From contig NZ_CP049366.1 of assembly GCF_014058425.1 (NCBI RefSeq), forward strand, positions 620,001 through 684,000: DNA of 64,000 nt. Reading direction: 5' to 3'. How positions within the stretch are numbered: the stretch's first letter is position 1; every line of letters begins with the position of its first letter. The position numbers and the translations under genes were made by a program. The notes beneath the pieces are model-generated. The model made no database searches. It saw only the letters and a list, made by a program, of their open reading frames with translations, and was not told where the DNA came from. Source of the DNA: Companilactobacillus pabuli (lineage in GTDB: Bacteria; Bacillota; Bacilli; Lactobacillales; Lactobacillaceae). Shown in pieces: positions 8,337 through 16,231 of the stretch.

Positions 8337-9527
8337 TTATTGTTGTAAATAGAAGTCCCAGAACTTCTTGGCGACATCGATTTTTGACATCAGGGGCCAA
8401 GTTTCTGGAGCGTGATTCTTTTGTAATAGGGTTATTTTGTTAGTATCAACACCGAATCCGGCACCAGCTTGAGCAACGTTATTAGCTAAGATAACATCAG
8501 CATTTTTACTGTTGAGTTTCTTCTCAGCGTTGTCCAAAAGATTTTGCGTTTCAGCAGCAAAACCAACGACAAATTGCTTAGTTTTCGTAGCCGCAATAGT
8601 TTTTAGAATATCAGGATTCTTGGTTAATTTGATAGTGAAGATATCTTCATTAGGGTTTTTCTTGATTTTTTGGTCAGCAACTGTCATTGGCTTAAAGTCG
8701 GCAACCGCAGCGGCCATAACTAATACGTCAGTTTGTGGAAATTCTTGTTTTAAAGCCTGCATCAATTCATCAGCTGTTTGAATTTCAATTTTATTGACAC
8801 CGGATAACTCGGTTTTAACACTAGTAATCAAAGTAACATCAGCACCTAGATTACGAGCAACTTTTGCCATGGCGATGCCCATTTTACCAGAAGAGCGGTT
8901 ACCGATATATCTAACTGGATCGATAGCTTCTTTAGTACCACCGGCAGTGACAATAACTTTTTGACCCTTGAGTTTAGGTTCAATAAAGAACTCTTCAATA
9001 GAAGTCATAATTTCGTCTAATTCAGGTAAGCGGCCTTTACCAGTCATCCCTTCAGCTAAAAAGCCAGTTGCTGGTTGAATAACTTTGACATTATTAGCTT
9101 GTAAGAATTGCAGATTTCTTTGTACAGCAGGATTATCTAACATGTCAGTGTTCATCGCTGGGAAGACTAACTTAGGAGCTTTGGTAGCTAATAAGCTGGT
9201 TGAGACGACATCGTCAGCGATACCGTTAGCCATTTTTCCGATAATATTGGCTGTGGCTGGAACAACAATTGCTAAATCAGTCCACAAAGCTAGTTTAATG
9301 TGGGGAATAAAGTCATCGTTACTAGTTTGAGCTGTAAAATTATCAGTAATGACGGGTCGCTGGCTCAAAGTAGCAAACGTCAATGGTGTGACGAATTGTT
9401 GAGCTTCTTTAGTCATAATGACTTGTACGTTTACTTGTTGTTTGATTAATGCTCTAACGACATTGAGTGTTTTGTATGCAGCAATGCCGCCACTGACATA
9501 GACTGCAATGTTTTTATCCTTTAACAT
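8337..9527 (-). CDS. coaBC: Bifunctional phosphopantothenoylcysteine decarboxylase/synthetase
   Basis: A 396-residue Dfp/CoaBC of the coenzyme A pathway. The CoaC flavoprotein domain (about 1-180) shows VSGGIAAYK, the histidine in DDFIPHIKLA, PATANIIGKMANGIADDVVS and FPAMNTDML. The CoaB synthetase domain (about 185-396) shows VTAGGTKEAIDPVRYIGNRS, MAAAVADFKP and GFAAET. The substrate-clamp motif, which carries a catalytic Cys in E. coli Dfp (ACG), reads GFLAEGMTGKGRL here, with Glu159 in its place. The gene is convergent with lpdD and divergent from the small membrane protein at 9605. Confidence 0.9.
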   Translation of the reverse strand: MLKDKNIAVYVSGGIAAYKTLNVVRALIKQQVNVQVIMTKEAQQFVTPLTFATLSQRPVITDNFTAQTSNDDFIPHIKLALWTDLAIVVPATANIIGKMANGIADDVVSTSLLATKAPKLVFPAMNTDMLDNPAVQRNLQFLQANNVKVIQPATGFLAEGMTGKGRLPELDEIMTSIEEFFIEPKLKGQKVIVTAGGTKEAIDPVRYIGNRSSGKMGIAMAKVARNLGADVTLITSVKTELSGVNKIEIQTADELMQALKQEFPQTDVLVMAAAVADFKPMTVADQKIKKNPNEDIFTIKLTKNPDILKTIAATKTKQFVVGFAAETQNLLDNAEKKLNSKNADVILANNVAQAGAGFGVDTNKITLLQKNHAPETWPLMSKIDVAKKFWDFYLQQ

Positions 9528-9604
9528 TTTTCACCTCGTATAATTTTTTCTACTATTATTATACAATTTTTGGATATACTATTAGCTAGTACATGGAGGA
9601 AAAC

Positions 9605-9790
9605 ATGAGTATTTATACAGCAGACATAATTTTGTTTTTATTGTTGGTTTCGATTTTGAATAATCCGCTTTTGAATATTTTCCAGGCGTTAGGATGGAAT
9701 TTTTTATTTAGTGAAGTTTTGATTGGGGTTATTTTGTTAGCTATTGTGGTTGTCGTGCATAAGTTTTTGTTTAGTAAGTTTCTTAAATAA
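9605..9790 (+). CDS. Small hydrophobic protein, function unknown
   Basis: A 61-residue protein after GGAGGA, about 5 nt before ATG 9605 (the in-frame ATG at 9593 overlaps that site). Two membrane segments are visible: ADIILFLLLVSILNNPLLNI and FSEVLIGVILLAIVVVVHKF, with a basic C-terminus. I do not recognise a family. It is followed directly by the structured repeat element at 9801. Confidence 0.55.
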   Translation: MSIYTADIILFLLLVSILNNPLLNIFQALGWNFLFSEVLIGVILLAIVVVVHKFLFSKFLK

Positions 9791-9800
9791 GATAATTTGG

Positions 9801-10258
9801 GTTTAGTTAAATATGCCGTCGTCCGCAAAAGCCCTGTGATTGGCTGGAACGCTGCCGACGCCACTTTGAACTACTGCATAAACCAGGTGCGCAGCATTTC
9901 AAAGCTGGGTCTTATTCTAAGCAACAAGTTGCTAAGAATAATTTGGCGGCTGAGCCATCACAGGGCTTTTGCTACCGACTAAATTTCAACTTCTATTTAT
10001 TTTTTACAGCACCATATAAAAAGAAGATACTACCAGAACCACAGCAATATACTGCAATTCCAATAATATCTTCTATTAATTTTCTGAAGTTATTTATATA
10101 AAGATAGAAATCACTATCTAGTCGGGAGTGAGGTCCTAGAAAATGCTCAGCTGTGAAATTTCTCTTGGCAATTTATTGCCTAGCAAAGGCTCCAAGTTGT
10201 GGACACATTCTCCAGCAATTTTCCAGGGCCGAACGGACGACGGCAGTTAAAGTACAAC
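9801..10258. mobile_element. Structured intergenic element copy A (two inverted units), diverged
   Basis: Two multi-stem units face each other. Unit A1 (9815-9980) begins GCCGTCGTCCG and is closed by GCAAAAGCCCTGTGAT (9825-9840) pairing with ATCACAGGGCTTTTGC (9957-9972). Unit A2 (10121-10244, minus orientation) ends CGGACGACGGC, the complement of the A1 start, and has its own outer stem (AGGTCCTAGAAAATGCT with AGCAATTTTCCAGGGCC). Between them AGAAGATA pairs with TATCTTCT. The outer ends are imperfect inverted repeats. Stem sequences differ from the other copies while pairing is kept. I found no flanking direct repeat. No believable gene lies here. Confidence 0.65.
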
Positions 10259-10345
10259 TCAAAATACTTTTTAGAATTTCGACCTTTAGTACATAAAAGT
10301 GTAAAATTAAGTTAATAAAATTTCCACCAGAGAAGAGGTTTTGAG

Positions 10346-12973
10346 ATGGAAAATATTTCTCAACGAGAGCTTGAAAATCAAGAGTTGGCTAAAGATGCCG
10401 CTCAAGAGGCTGTCGTTTTATTACAAAATAAAAATCAAACTTTACCATTAAAAAATAAAACAGTTGCTCTATATGGACACGGTGCTTTTGCCACTGTAAA
10501 AGGTGGAACTGGGTCTGGTGACGTTAATCAAAGAAGCGTTGTTAGTATTTTACAGGGCTTAGAAAATGCTGGATTTACAGTGACAACTAAGTCTTGGTTG
10601 ATGCGATTGCAACGTTTTTATCAACAGCAAAAACAAGAGCACGATGAAAAACTAAAAGATGACCCGATGGCAATTTTGGCACCCGGTTTTACTTTTAAAG
10701 ACCCAGAGATTGCCGAATTTGAGGATGCGGTAACGGGGATTTATGTGATTTCGCGTGTATCTGGTGAAAACTATGATCGTCGCAATCGCAAAGGCGATTT
10801 TAAGTTAACCGATAATGAGTTATCAAATATCATCCAAATGAGTCAATTTTATTCTAATAGTATCGTCCTATTAAATGTTGGCGGCGTTATGGATACTAGT
10901 TTTATCGATCAATGTCCAATGCTTGATAGTGTCGTCTTAGTTTCTCAATTAGGTATGACAACTGGTGATGCTGTGGCTTCGATTTTGGATGGGACTAAAA
11001 CTCCTTCTGGTAAATTAACTGATACTTGGGCTTATAACTATGAAGATTATCCTAGTTCTGAAAATTTTGGGATGTCTAATCCTGAATATGTTGAAGGAAT
11101 TTATGTCGGATATCGTTATTTTGATAGTTTCCGAATTAAACCACGTTTTGAATTTGGCTTTGGTCAAAGTTATGCAAAGTTTTTCTTAAAGACTCAAAAA
11201 GTTAATATCAACGAGGAACGAATTCGCTTGCAGGTTGCAGTTGAGAATGGCAGTGAGAAATTTTCTGGTCAAGAGACTGTACAAGTTTATGTTTCAAAGC
11301 CTCAGACTGATATTCCTACACCTTATCAAGATTTAGTGGCTTATCAAAAGACAACGTCACTACGTCCCAATGCTCGTCAAACCTTAGAATTCACTGTACC
11401 AATGGCTGATTTGAGGATTTTTGATACAGAACTAGGCGCTTATGTCTTGATGCCAGGTACTTATTATTTGCGAGTTGGTAATAGTTCTCGAAATACTCAA
11501 GTGGTTGCAAGCTTTAAATTAGATGAGAAAGTTATTTTAGAAAAAGTTGATGACTTATTAGTACCAAGAATCGACCCAACTACTTTGACGACTAATAAAG
11601 TATCTTTAAAAAATGTTAGTGGTGTACCTTTCTTCCTATTGAAGGCCGCTAATTTCCCAGAAACCAAGTTTGCTCATTACCAAGAAAAAAATGATGTAAC
11701 AACTTTTGTCGAAAAACGTGAGGATTTACCCGGCAAAGGGTTGAATCAAATTATTGAACACGTTCGAAATGCTACGGGAAAAACCTTTGATGATGTAAGT
11801 AGTGGCGATGTTGAATTAGCTGAATTTGTAGCTAGCTTGACTGATCAAGAGTTAGTCGATTTAGTTGAAGGTCAAATGTCAGCTAACAAAAATGGCGTCG
11901 TTGGGATTTCGTCTGATTTAGTTCCTGGTGCTGCTGGTCAAACTGGTACAATCAAAAATAAGAAGATTCCACCAATTGTCATGGCTGACGGTCCCGCAGG
12001 AGTTAGAGTTGAACCTGTTTATAAACAAGATGATCAGGTAATTGAACATTTTGCAACAGCTTGGCCAATCGGAACAGCCTTAGCCCAAACATGGAATAAG
12101 GATTTGGTTGAAAAGGTTGGTTTTGCCGTTGGAACGGAATTAAAAGAATTTGGAATCGATTTGTGGTTGGCTCCTGGGATGAATATTCATCGTGATCCAC
12201 TCGGTGGTCGTAATTTTGAGTATTTCTCAGAAGATCCATATTTATCAGGAACAATGGCTGCTTTTGAAACTAAGGGTGTTCAAACGCATCACGGTATCGG
12301 TGTAACGATCAAGCATTTCTTCGGTAACAATCAAGAGAGTCATCGAAACTATGGAAACAGTGTTATTGGTGAACAAGCTTTACGTCAGATTTATTTACGT
12401 AATTTTGAAATTGCTATTAAGACTTGTGCACCAGTCGCTGTTATGACATCTTACAATCGTGTTAATGGTATCTTCTCAGGTAGTAATTTTGAACTATTGA
12501 CAAATATTTTACGTGATGAATGGCATTTTGACGGGCTCGTAATGACTGATTGGTTCAGTTCAGCTAACCCTAAACAAAGTATGCATGCTGGGAATGACTT
12601 GATCATGCCTGGAAATTCAAAATCAGAATTGATGAGTGCAGTAACTGATTTTGGACCAGAATTTGATGAACAAGGTAATTTATTGATCAAACACGACTAT
12701 GACTTCTTAAAGAAACGCAGTGTTGAAACAGAGATGTGGAATGACTTCATAGTTGATAATGAAGGGGAAGTAATAGTAAAACTTAGAATTGGTGACGATT
12801 CTAAATTAAAGGATCGTCTCAAAGATTGGGTTTACGATGGCGTGGCTCAAATTATTGATAATCATCATGTTTTGCTTTCTGGTAAATGGAAAGATAACAA
12901 TGATTTGTACTTAGGAGATTTGCAGAAATCAGCTATTAACGTTTTGAAGACAGTTTTAAAATTAAAATATTAG
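10346..12973 (+). CDS. GH3 beta-glucosidase with swapped domain order
   Basis: An 875-residue glycoside hydrolase family 3 protein. The order is reversed relative to the classic form: the alpha/beta-sandwich domain comes first (about 1-260), then a fibronectin III-like domain (about 290-410), and the catalytic TIM barrel is C-terminal (about 470-800). The barrel shows ADGPAGVRVEPV, GREFEYFSEDP-like GRNFEYFSEDPYLSG, KHFFGNNQESHRNYG and the nucleophile motif VMTDWFSS (Asp735). This arrangement is known from rumen bacteria such as Ruminococcus. No signal peptide is seen, so it probably acts on imported glucosides. It stands alone between two structured elements. Confidence 0.9.
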   Translation: MENISQRELENQELAKDAAQEAVVLLQNKNQTLPLKNKTVALYGHGAFATVKGGTGSGDVNQRSVVSILQGLENAGFTVTTKSWLMRLQRFYQQQKQEHDEKLKDDPMAILAPGFTFKDPEIAEFEDAVTGIYVISRVSGENYDRRNRKGDFKLTDNELSNIIQMSQFYSNSIVLLNVGGVMDTSFIDQCPMLDSVVLVSQLGMTTGDAVASILDGTKTPSGKLTDTWAYNYEDYPSSENFGMSNPEYVEGIYVGYRYFDSFRIKPRFEFGFGQSYAKFFLKTQKVNINEERIRLQVAVENGSEKFSGQETVQVYVSKPQTDIPTPYQDLVAYQKTTSLRPNARQTLEFTVPMADLRIFDTELGAYVLMPGTYYLRVGNSSRNTQVVASFKLDEKVILEKVDDLLVPRIDPTTLTTNKVSLKNVSGVPFFLLKAANFPETKFAHYQEKNDVTTFVEKREDLPGKGLNQIIEHVRNATGKTFDDVSSGDVELAEFVASLTDQELVDLVEGQMSANKNGVVGISSDLVPGAAGQTGTIKNKKIPPIVMADGPAGVRVEPVYKQDDQVIEHFATAWPIGTALAQTWNKDLVEKVGFAVGTELKEFGIDLWLAPGMNIHRDPLGGRNFEYFSEDPYLSGTMAAFETKGVQTHHGIGVTIKHFFGNNQESHRNYGNSVIGEQALRQIYLRNFEIAIKTCAPVAVMTSYNRVNGIFSGSNFELLTNILRDEWHFDGLVMTDWFSSANPKQSMHAGNDLIMPGNSKSELMSAVTDFGPEFDEQGNLLIKHDYDFLKKRSVETEMWNDFIVDNEGEVIVKLRIGDDSKLKDRLKDWVYDGVAQIIDNHHVLLSGKWKDNNDLYLGDLQKSAINVLKTVLKLKY

Positions 12974-12979
12974 GCACAA

Positions 12980-13003
12980 AAAAAGCGGACCAATTCAATT
13001 GAG
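12980..13003. terminator. Left half of a terminator split by element B
   Basis: AAAAAAGCGGACCAATTC here and GAATTGATTCGCTTTTTT (13524-13541) pair well once element B and one copy of AATTGAG are removed. They would form a bidirectional terminator for the convergent GH3 and FMN reductase genes. The element sits in its loop. Confidence 0.7.
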
Positions 13004-13518
13004 GGTTCTTTCTTAAGTTAGGTTACCGTTAGATGTCGTTGTCCGTTCTGCTTTGTGGACGCTGGAACGTACTGGGCGCAACTTGAAGCTAATTCCAGAA
13101 CCGGGAATCATCTCCAAGCTTGGCCTTTTACTAAGCGATAAATCGTTCAGTACTGAGCATCCACAAAGCTGCCACTACCGACTGAATAACATCATTTATC
13201 GTTTATTTTAAATAAATCAAAGTCAAAAATAGCATCTATTCAAATACAGCCAATTAACGCGGCTGCCATTATTTGAATAGATGCTTATTTGTTTGATTCC
13301 ATAAAAATATGAAACAACTTTCTAGTCCGGAATAGCAAAGAAAATTGGCTCAGTAGTGAAATTATTCTTAGCAACTTGTTGCTTAGAATAAGGCCGAGTT
13401 TTGAGATTTTGCGCACTTGGTTTATGCAAAAGCTCAAAATCGTGCCCACTACGTTCCAGCCAAATTTTCTTTGCTATGGAGGACGGAATCCTAAACTAAC
13501 CTAACTTAAGAAAGAACC
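13004..13518. mobile_element. Structured MITE-like element copy B, intact ends with 7-bp target duplication
   Basis: This 515-bp element has 22-bp perfect terminal inverted repeats (13004-13025 and 13497-13518, beginning GGTTCTTTCTTAAGTTAGG). It is flanked by exact direct repeats AATTGAG at 12997-13003 and 13519-13525. Inside are unit B1 (about 13035-13182, outer stem CTTTGTGGA with TCCACAAAG), a central perfect 15-bp stem (AGCATCTATTCAAAT 13231-13245 with ATTTGAATAGATGCT 13271-13285), and unit B2 in inverse orientation (about 13324-13486, outer stem AGCAAAGAAAATT with AATTTTCTTTGCT). No transposase or convincing ORF is present. Confidence 0.8.
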
Positions 13519-13549
13519 AATTGAGAATTGATTCGCTTTTTTGTATTAA

Positions 13550-14098
13550 TTAGTATCTGTTTAATAATTCAACGTAGGCATCAACGATACTTTGTAAGAA
13601 TCCAACAGTACCTTCAGCAACGTTGCCATCTTCATCGAGAATCTTTGTAACGTTTCCGATGTAAGCTTCTGGTTGTTGCAATGTTGGCATGTTCAAGAAT
13701 ACTAGTGATTGACGTAGGGCATGGTTAGCACCGAAACCACTAATAGCACCAGGTGAAACACTGATTACAGCAGCGGGCTTTTTGTCCCAAGCACTTTGAC
13801 CATAAGGACGAGAACCAACATCAATAGCGTTCTTCAAGCCACCAGGAATTGAACGGTTGTATTCAGGTGTGACGAATAGAACACCAGCAGCTTCCTTGAT
13901 TTGATTTCTGAATGCAGTATATTCTGCAGGAACATTTTCAGGTGTATCGATATCTTCGTTGTAAAGTGGTAGGTTACCAATCTCAACAAATTCTGGTTCG
14001 TAATCACTAGGGAATAATTTCATAACATTCTTAGCGATTTGTTTTGAGAATGATCCTTTACGTAAACTACCAACTACAACAGCAATTTTTTTTGACAT
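13550..14098 (-). CDS. NADPH-dependent FMN reductase family protein
   Basis: A 182-residue flavodoxin-fold reductase. GSLRKGSFSKQIAKNV is the FMN phosphate-binding loop, and LFVTPEYNRSIPGGLKNAID with SRPYGQSAWDKKPAAVISVS is the family signature. Members reduce FMN, quinones or azo compounds with NAD(P)H; the substrate cannot be told from sequence. The start MSKKIAVV (14098) is preferred to the ATG at 14158 because GGAGGAG lies directly upstream. It is convergent with the GH3 gene, with element B between them. Confidence 0.85.
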   Translation of the reverse strand: MSKKIAVVVGSLRKGSFSKQIAKNVMKLFPSDYEPEFVEIGNLPLYNEDIDTPENVPAEYTAFRNQIKEAAGVLFVTPEYNRSIPGGLKNAIDVGSRPYGQSAWDKKPAAVISVSPGAISGFGANHALRQSLVFLNMPTLQQPEAYIGNVTKILDEDGNVAEGTVGFLQSIVDAYVELLNRY

Positions 14099-14182
14099 AT
14101 AAAACTCCTCCATATCCTTCGATATTTCTAAATTAGCATAAAAAAAAACATTCAACAAATATTTGTTCTCGCAAACAAAAAT

Positions 14183-14197
14183 ATTTTTTTACAAGGT
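14183..14197 (+). promoter_or_regulatory. cre-like site, one mismatch
   Basis: TGGTAATCGGTTACA resembles WTGNAANCGNWNNCW with one mismatch. It lies between the FMN reductase gene and the secreted 3D-like protein gene, in a 317-nt gap that otherwise holds the two WalR-type boxes. Which gene it would serve is unclear. Confidence 0.35.
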
Positions 14198-14296
14198 GGT
14201 AATCGGTTACAAAAATATTGATAACCAATTCACAATATGTTATAATTCATCACTTTTGTCAAAATATCATAAATAAAAAATCAAAATATGAATTTC

Positions 14297-14313
14297 ATTA
14301 CAATTAGATTACA
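14297..14313 (-). promoter_or_regulatory. WalR-type box, perfect direct hexamers
   Basis: On the minus strand the sequence is TGTAAT-N5-TGTAAT, an exact fit to the WalR consensus TGTWAH-N5-TGTWAH known from Bacillus and Staphylococcus. It lies about 100 nt upstream of a secreted cell-wall protein gene, a usual WalR target class. Confidence 0.55.
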
Positions 14314-14347
14314 GAAATTTAGTTCGCTGGAATTTTTTTATTGTGCC

Positions 14348-14364
14348 TGTAATATGTTTGTCAT
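14348..14364 (+). promoter_or_regulatory. Second WalR-like box
   Basis: TGTAAT-N5-TGTCAT on the plus strand has one mismatch in the second hexamer. It is 51 nt from the first box and closer to the start of the same gene. Confidence 0.4.
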
Positions 14365-14415
14365 ATTCGTCTTGTATAGTGTCATCTGGTAAACACAAAA
14401 CCGGGGAGAGATTAG

Positions 14416-15081
14416 TTGCTAAAGCAAATTAAATTAGATGCACTACTTATTGTCAGTTTGATCATCACAGGGGGAATGGGATATACAGTCGCATATGCTG
14501 CTGATACTTCAACTGCACAAGTAAGTAATACAACGGATTTTCAAAAAACATTAACTAACTTGGAGACACATCAAACAGTTAATGATGATGCTAACACACT
14601 AAACAAGAAGGTATCATTACCAGGTAACAAAGAATTTATGCCAGGTATTAATAACAGTGAAAAAGATCCAAATATGGCTGATGTAGAAACACTTCAACAA
14701 GAAGTTGATCATGCACCAGTTCAAGAATCACAACCAGAACAAATTGAACAATCACAACAGGCAATTACACAAGCTGCCGCAGAACCACCTGTAGAAATGC
14801 AATCAAGTGGTCGCAATGTTGGGACTTTCAAAATCAGTTTTTATGATCCAGCTGTTTTAGGATCAGATATGGGTTATTCAGGAGTTGCCACTAATTTAAA
14901 TGTAATTCCACGTGGATCACGTTTGAAGATTACGACAACTCAAGGAGATGTTTATTATCGTACTGTTAACGATACTGGAACATTTGCCTACGACAATCCA
15001 TACCAAATCGATATGGCAATGCCAAACAGTATGATTCCTTCATACGGAATTACTAGTGCAACCGTTGAAATTATTGGTTAA
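14416..15081 (+). CDS. Secreted protein with C-terminal 3D/RlpA-like domain
   Basis: A 221-residue secreted protein that starts at TTG 14416, 8 nt after GGGGAGAG. The signal peptide is KLDALLIVSLIITGGMGYTVAYAADT-like, with cleavage near AYA-AD (about residue 28). A Gln/Pro/Asn-rich linker (about 30-130) leads to an approximately 85-residue beta-barrel domain: TFKISFYDPAVLGSDMGYSG, VIPRGSRLKI, RTVNDTGTFAYDNPYQIDMA. The VNDTGTF...ID pattern fits the 3D/double-psi-barrel fold of peptidoglycan-acting proteins. It has a close paralog at 59377 with a LysM instead of the linker. WalR-type boxes upstream support a cell-wall role. Lytic activity is inference. Confidence 0.75.
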   Translation: MLKQIKLDALLIVSLIITGGMGYTVAYAADTSTAQVSNTTDFQKTLTNLETHQTVNDDANTLNKKVSLPGNKEFMPGINNSEKDPNMADVETLQQEVDHAPVQESQPEQIEQSQQAITQAAAEPPVEMQSSGRNVGTFKISFYDPAVLGSDMGYSGVATNLNVIPRGSRLKITTTQGDVYYRTVNDTGTFAYDNPYQIDMAMPNSMIPSYGITSATVEIIG

Positions 15082-15102
15082 ACAAATACATTCGAATAAT
15101 TA

Positions 15103-15145
15103 TAAATCCGTTTTCACCAAAAAGTTGGGGTTAGCGGATTTTTTG
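15103..15145 (+). terminator. Intrinsic terminator
   Basis: AAATCCG pairs with CGGATTT, with ACC/GGT further in, followed by a T run. It ends the 3D-like protein gene. Confidence 0.7.
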
Positions 15146-15185
15146 TTTTACAATTAAGAAAAGCTATTAAAAAGAAGGGTAATAA

Positions 15186-16181
15186 ATGAAAGCATTTGGT
15201 GTCACTAATAATAAATTTGAAAGTTTTACAGAATTTGAAAAGGCTAAAGAAAATCCGACTGGAAGAGATTTATTAGTCAAAATTGAGGGAATTTCGATCA
15301 ATCCAGTGGACATCGCTACTAGAAAGAAAATTGCTGAAGATTTGTCAGATCCTAAAATTTTAGGTTATGACGGTTATGGTGTAGTCGACGCTGTCGGCAG
15401 TGAGGTTAAAAATTTCCAAGTCGGCGACAAAGTGTTCTTTGCTGGTGATTATACTCGTGACGGTTCATATCAAGAATATGAAATAATTGATGAACGGATT
15501 GTAGCTCATGCACCCAAGAAAACTTCAATTGAAAAAAGTGTCGCTATGCCATTAGTAACTTTGACAGCTAGCGAATTATTATTTGAAAAGTTGCAGATCA
15601 ATCCGGCTCAAGATAATCGCGATAAAACTGTTTTGATTATCAATGGTGCTGGTGGTGTTGGTTCAATTGCCACTCAATTGGCCCATTTAGCCGGTCTAAG
15701 GGTAATTGCTACTGCTTCGACACCAGAAAAGGTTAACTGGGTCAAAGACTTAGGAGCTGATTTAGTGGTCAATCATCATCATGACTTGATCAAGCAAGTT
15801 CATGACTTAGGAATCAAACATGTTGATTACATTTTAGGCTTGAGCGATAACGATCCACACTGGTCAGAAATTGTTGAACTAATTAAACCATTTGGAACTT
15901 TTGCGACAATTACCAATCTACGTGAATCACAAATTGCTGATTTGAAACAAAAGTCGGTCAATTTTGCTTGGGAGTGGATGTTTACCAAAGCTAAATTTAA
16001 ATTGGATTCAATGTCCACACAAGGTGACTATTTAGAAAAATTAGCTCAAGGTCTAGATAGTGGCATGATTACTTCGACTGTAACGAAAGTCTTCCACGGT
16101 TTTAATTTAGAGAATATTAAAAAAGCTACACAATTAGTAGAAGCCGGTCATATGATGGGGAAAGTAGTTATTAAAGCTTAA
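15186..16181 (+). CDS. Zinc-free alcohol dehydrogenase/quinone oxidoreductase (MDR family)
   Basis: A 331-residue medium-chain dehydrogenase. It has an N-terminal GroES-like domain (SINPVDIATRKK, GYDGYGVVDAVGSEVKNFQVGD) and a Rossmann domain with INGAGGVGSIATQLAHLAGL (about 155-175). I see no structural zinc cysteine lobe or catalytic zinc ligands, which fits the zinc-independent quinone reductase-like branch (ZADH/YhfP type). NADPH-dependent reduction of a quinone or enone is likely but the substrate is unknown. It is a single gene with a good AAGAAGGG site and a bidirectional terminator downstream. Confidence 0.85.
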   Translation: MKAFGVTNNKFESFTEFEKAKENPTGRDLLVKIEGISINPVDIATRKKIAEDLSDPKILGYDGYGVVDAVGSEVKNFQVGDKVFFAGDYTRDGSYQEYEIIDERIVAHAPKKTSIEKSVAMPLVTLTASELLFEKLQINPAQDNRDKTVLIINGAGGVGSIATQLAHLAGLRVIATASTPEKVNWVKDLGADLVVNHHHDLIKQVHDLGIKHVDYILGLSDNDPHWSEIVELIKPFGTFATITNLRESQIADLKQKSVNFAWEWMFTKAKFKLDSMSTQGDYLEKLAQGLDSGMITSTVTKVFHGFNLENIKKATQLVEAGHMMGKVVIKA

Positions 16182-16190
16182 TTTAAGTTA

Positions 16191-16229
16191 AAAAGAGGAT
16201 GATACTGTTAGTAAGTATCATCCTCTTTA
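16191..16229. terminator. Bidirectional terminator
   Basis: AAAGAGGATGATACT pairs with AGTATCATCCTCTTT in a strong, nearly perfect hairpin. It serves both the dehydrogenase and the convergent HAD gene. Confidence 0.9.
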
Positions 16230-16231
16230 GT

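Noticed and set aside
9801-10258. CRISPR array or retron msr-msd region in the repeat-rich gaps
   Set aside because: Repeats are inverted, long and not regularly spaced by unique spacers; no cas or reverse transcriptase gene is present.
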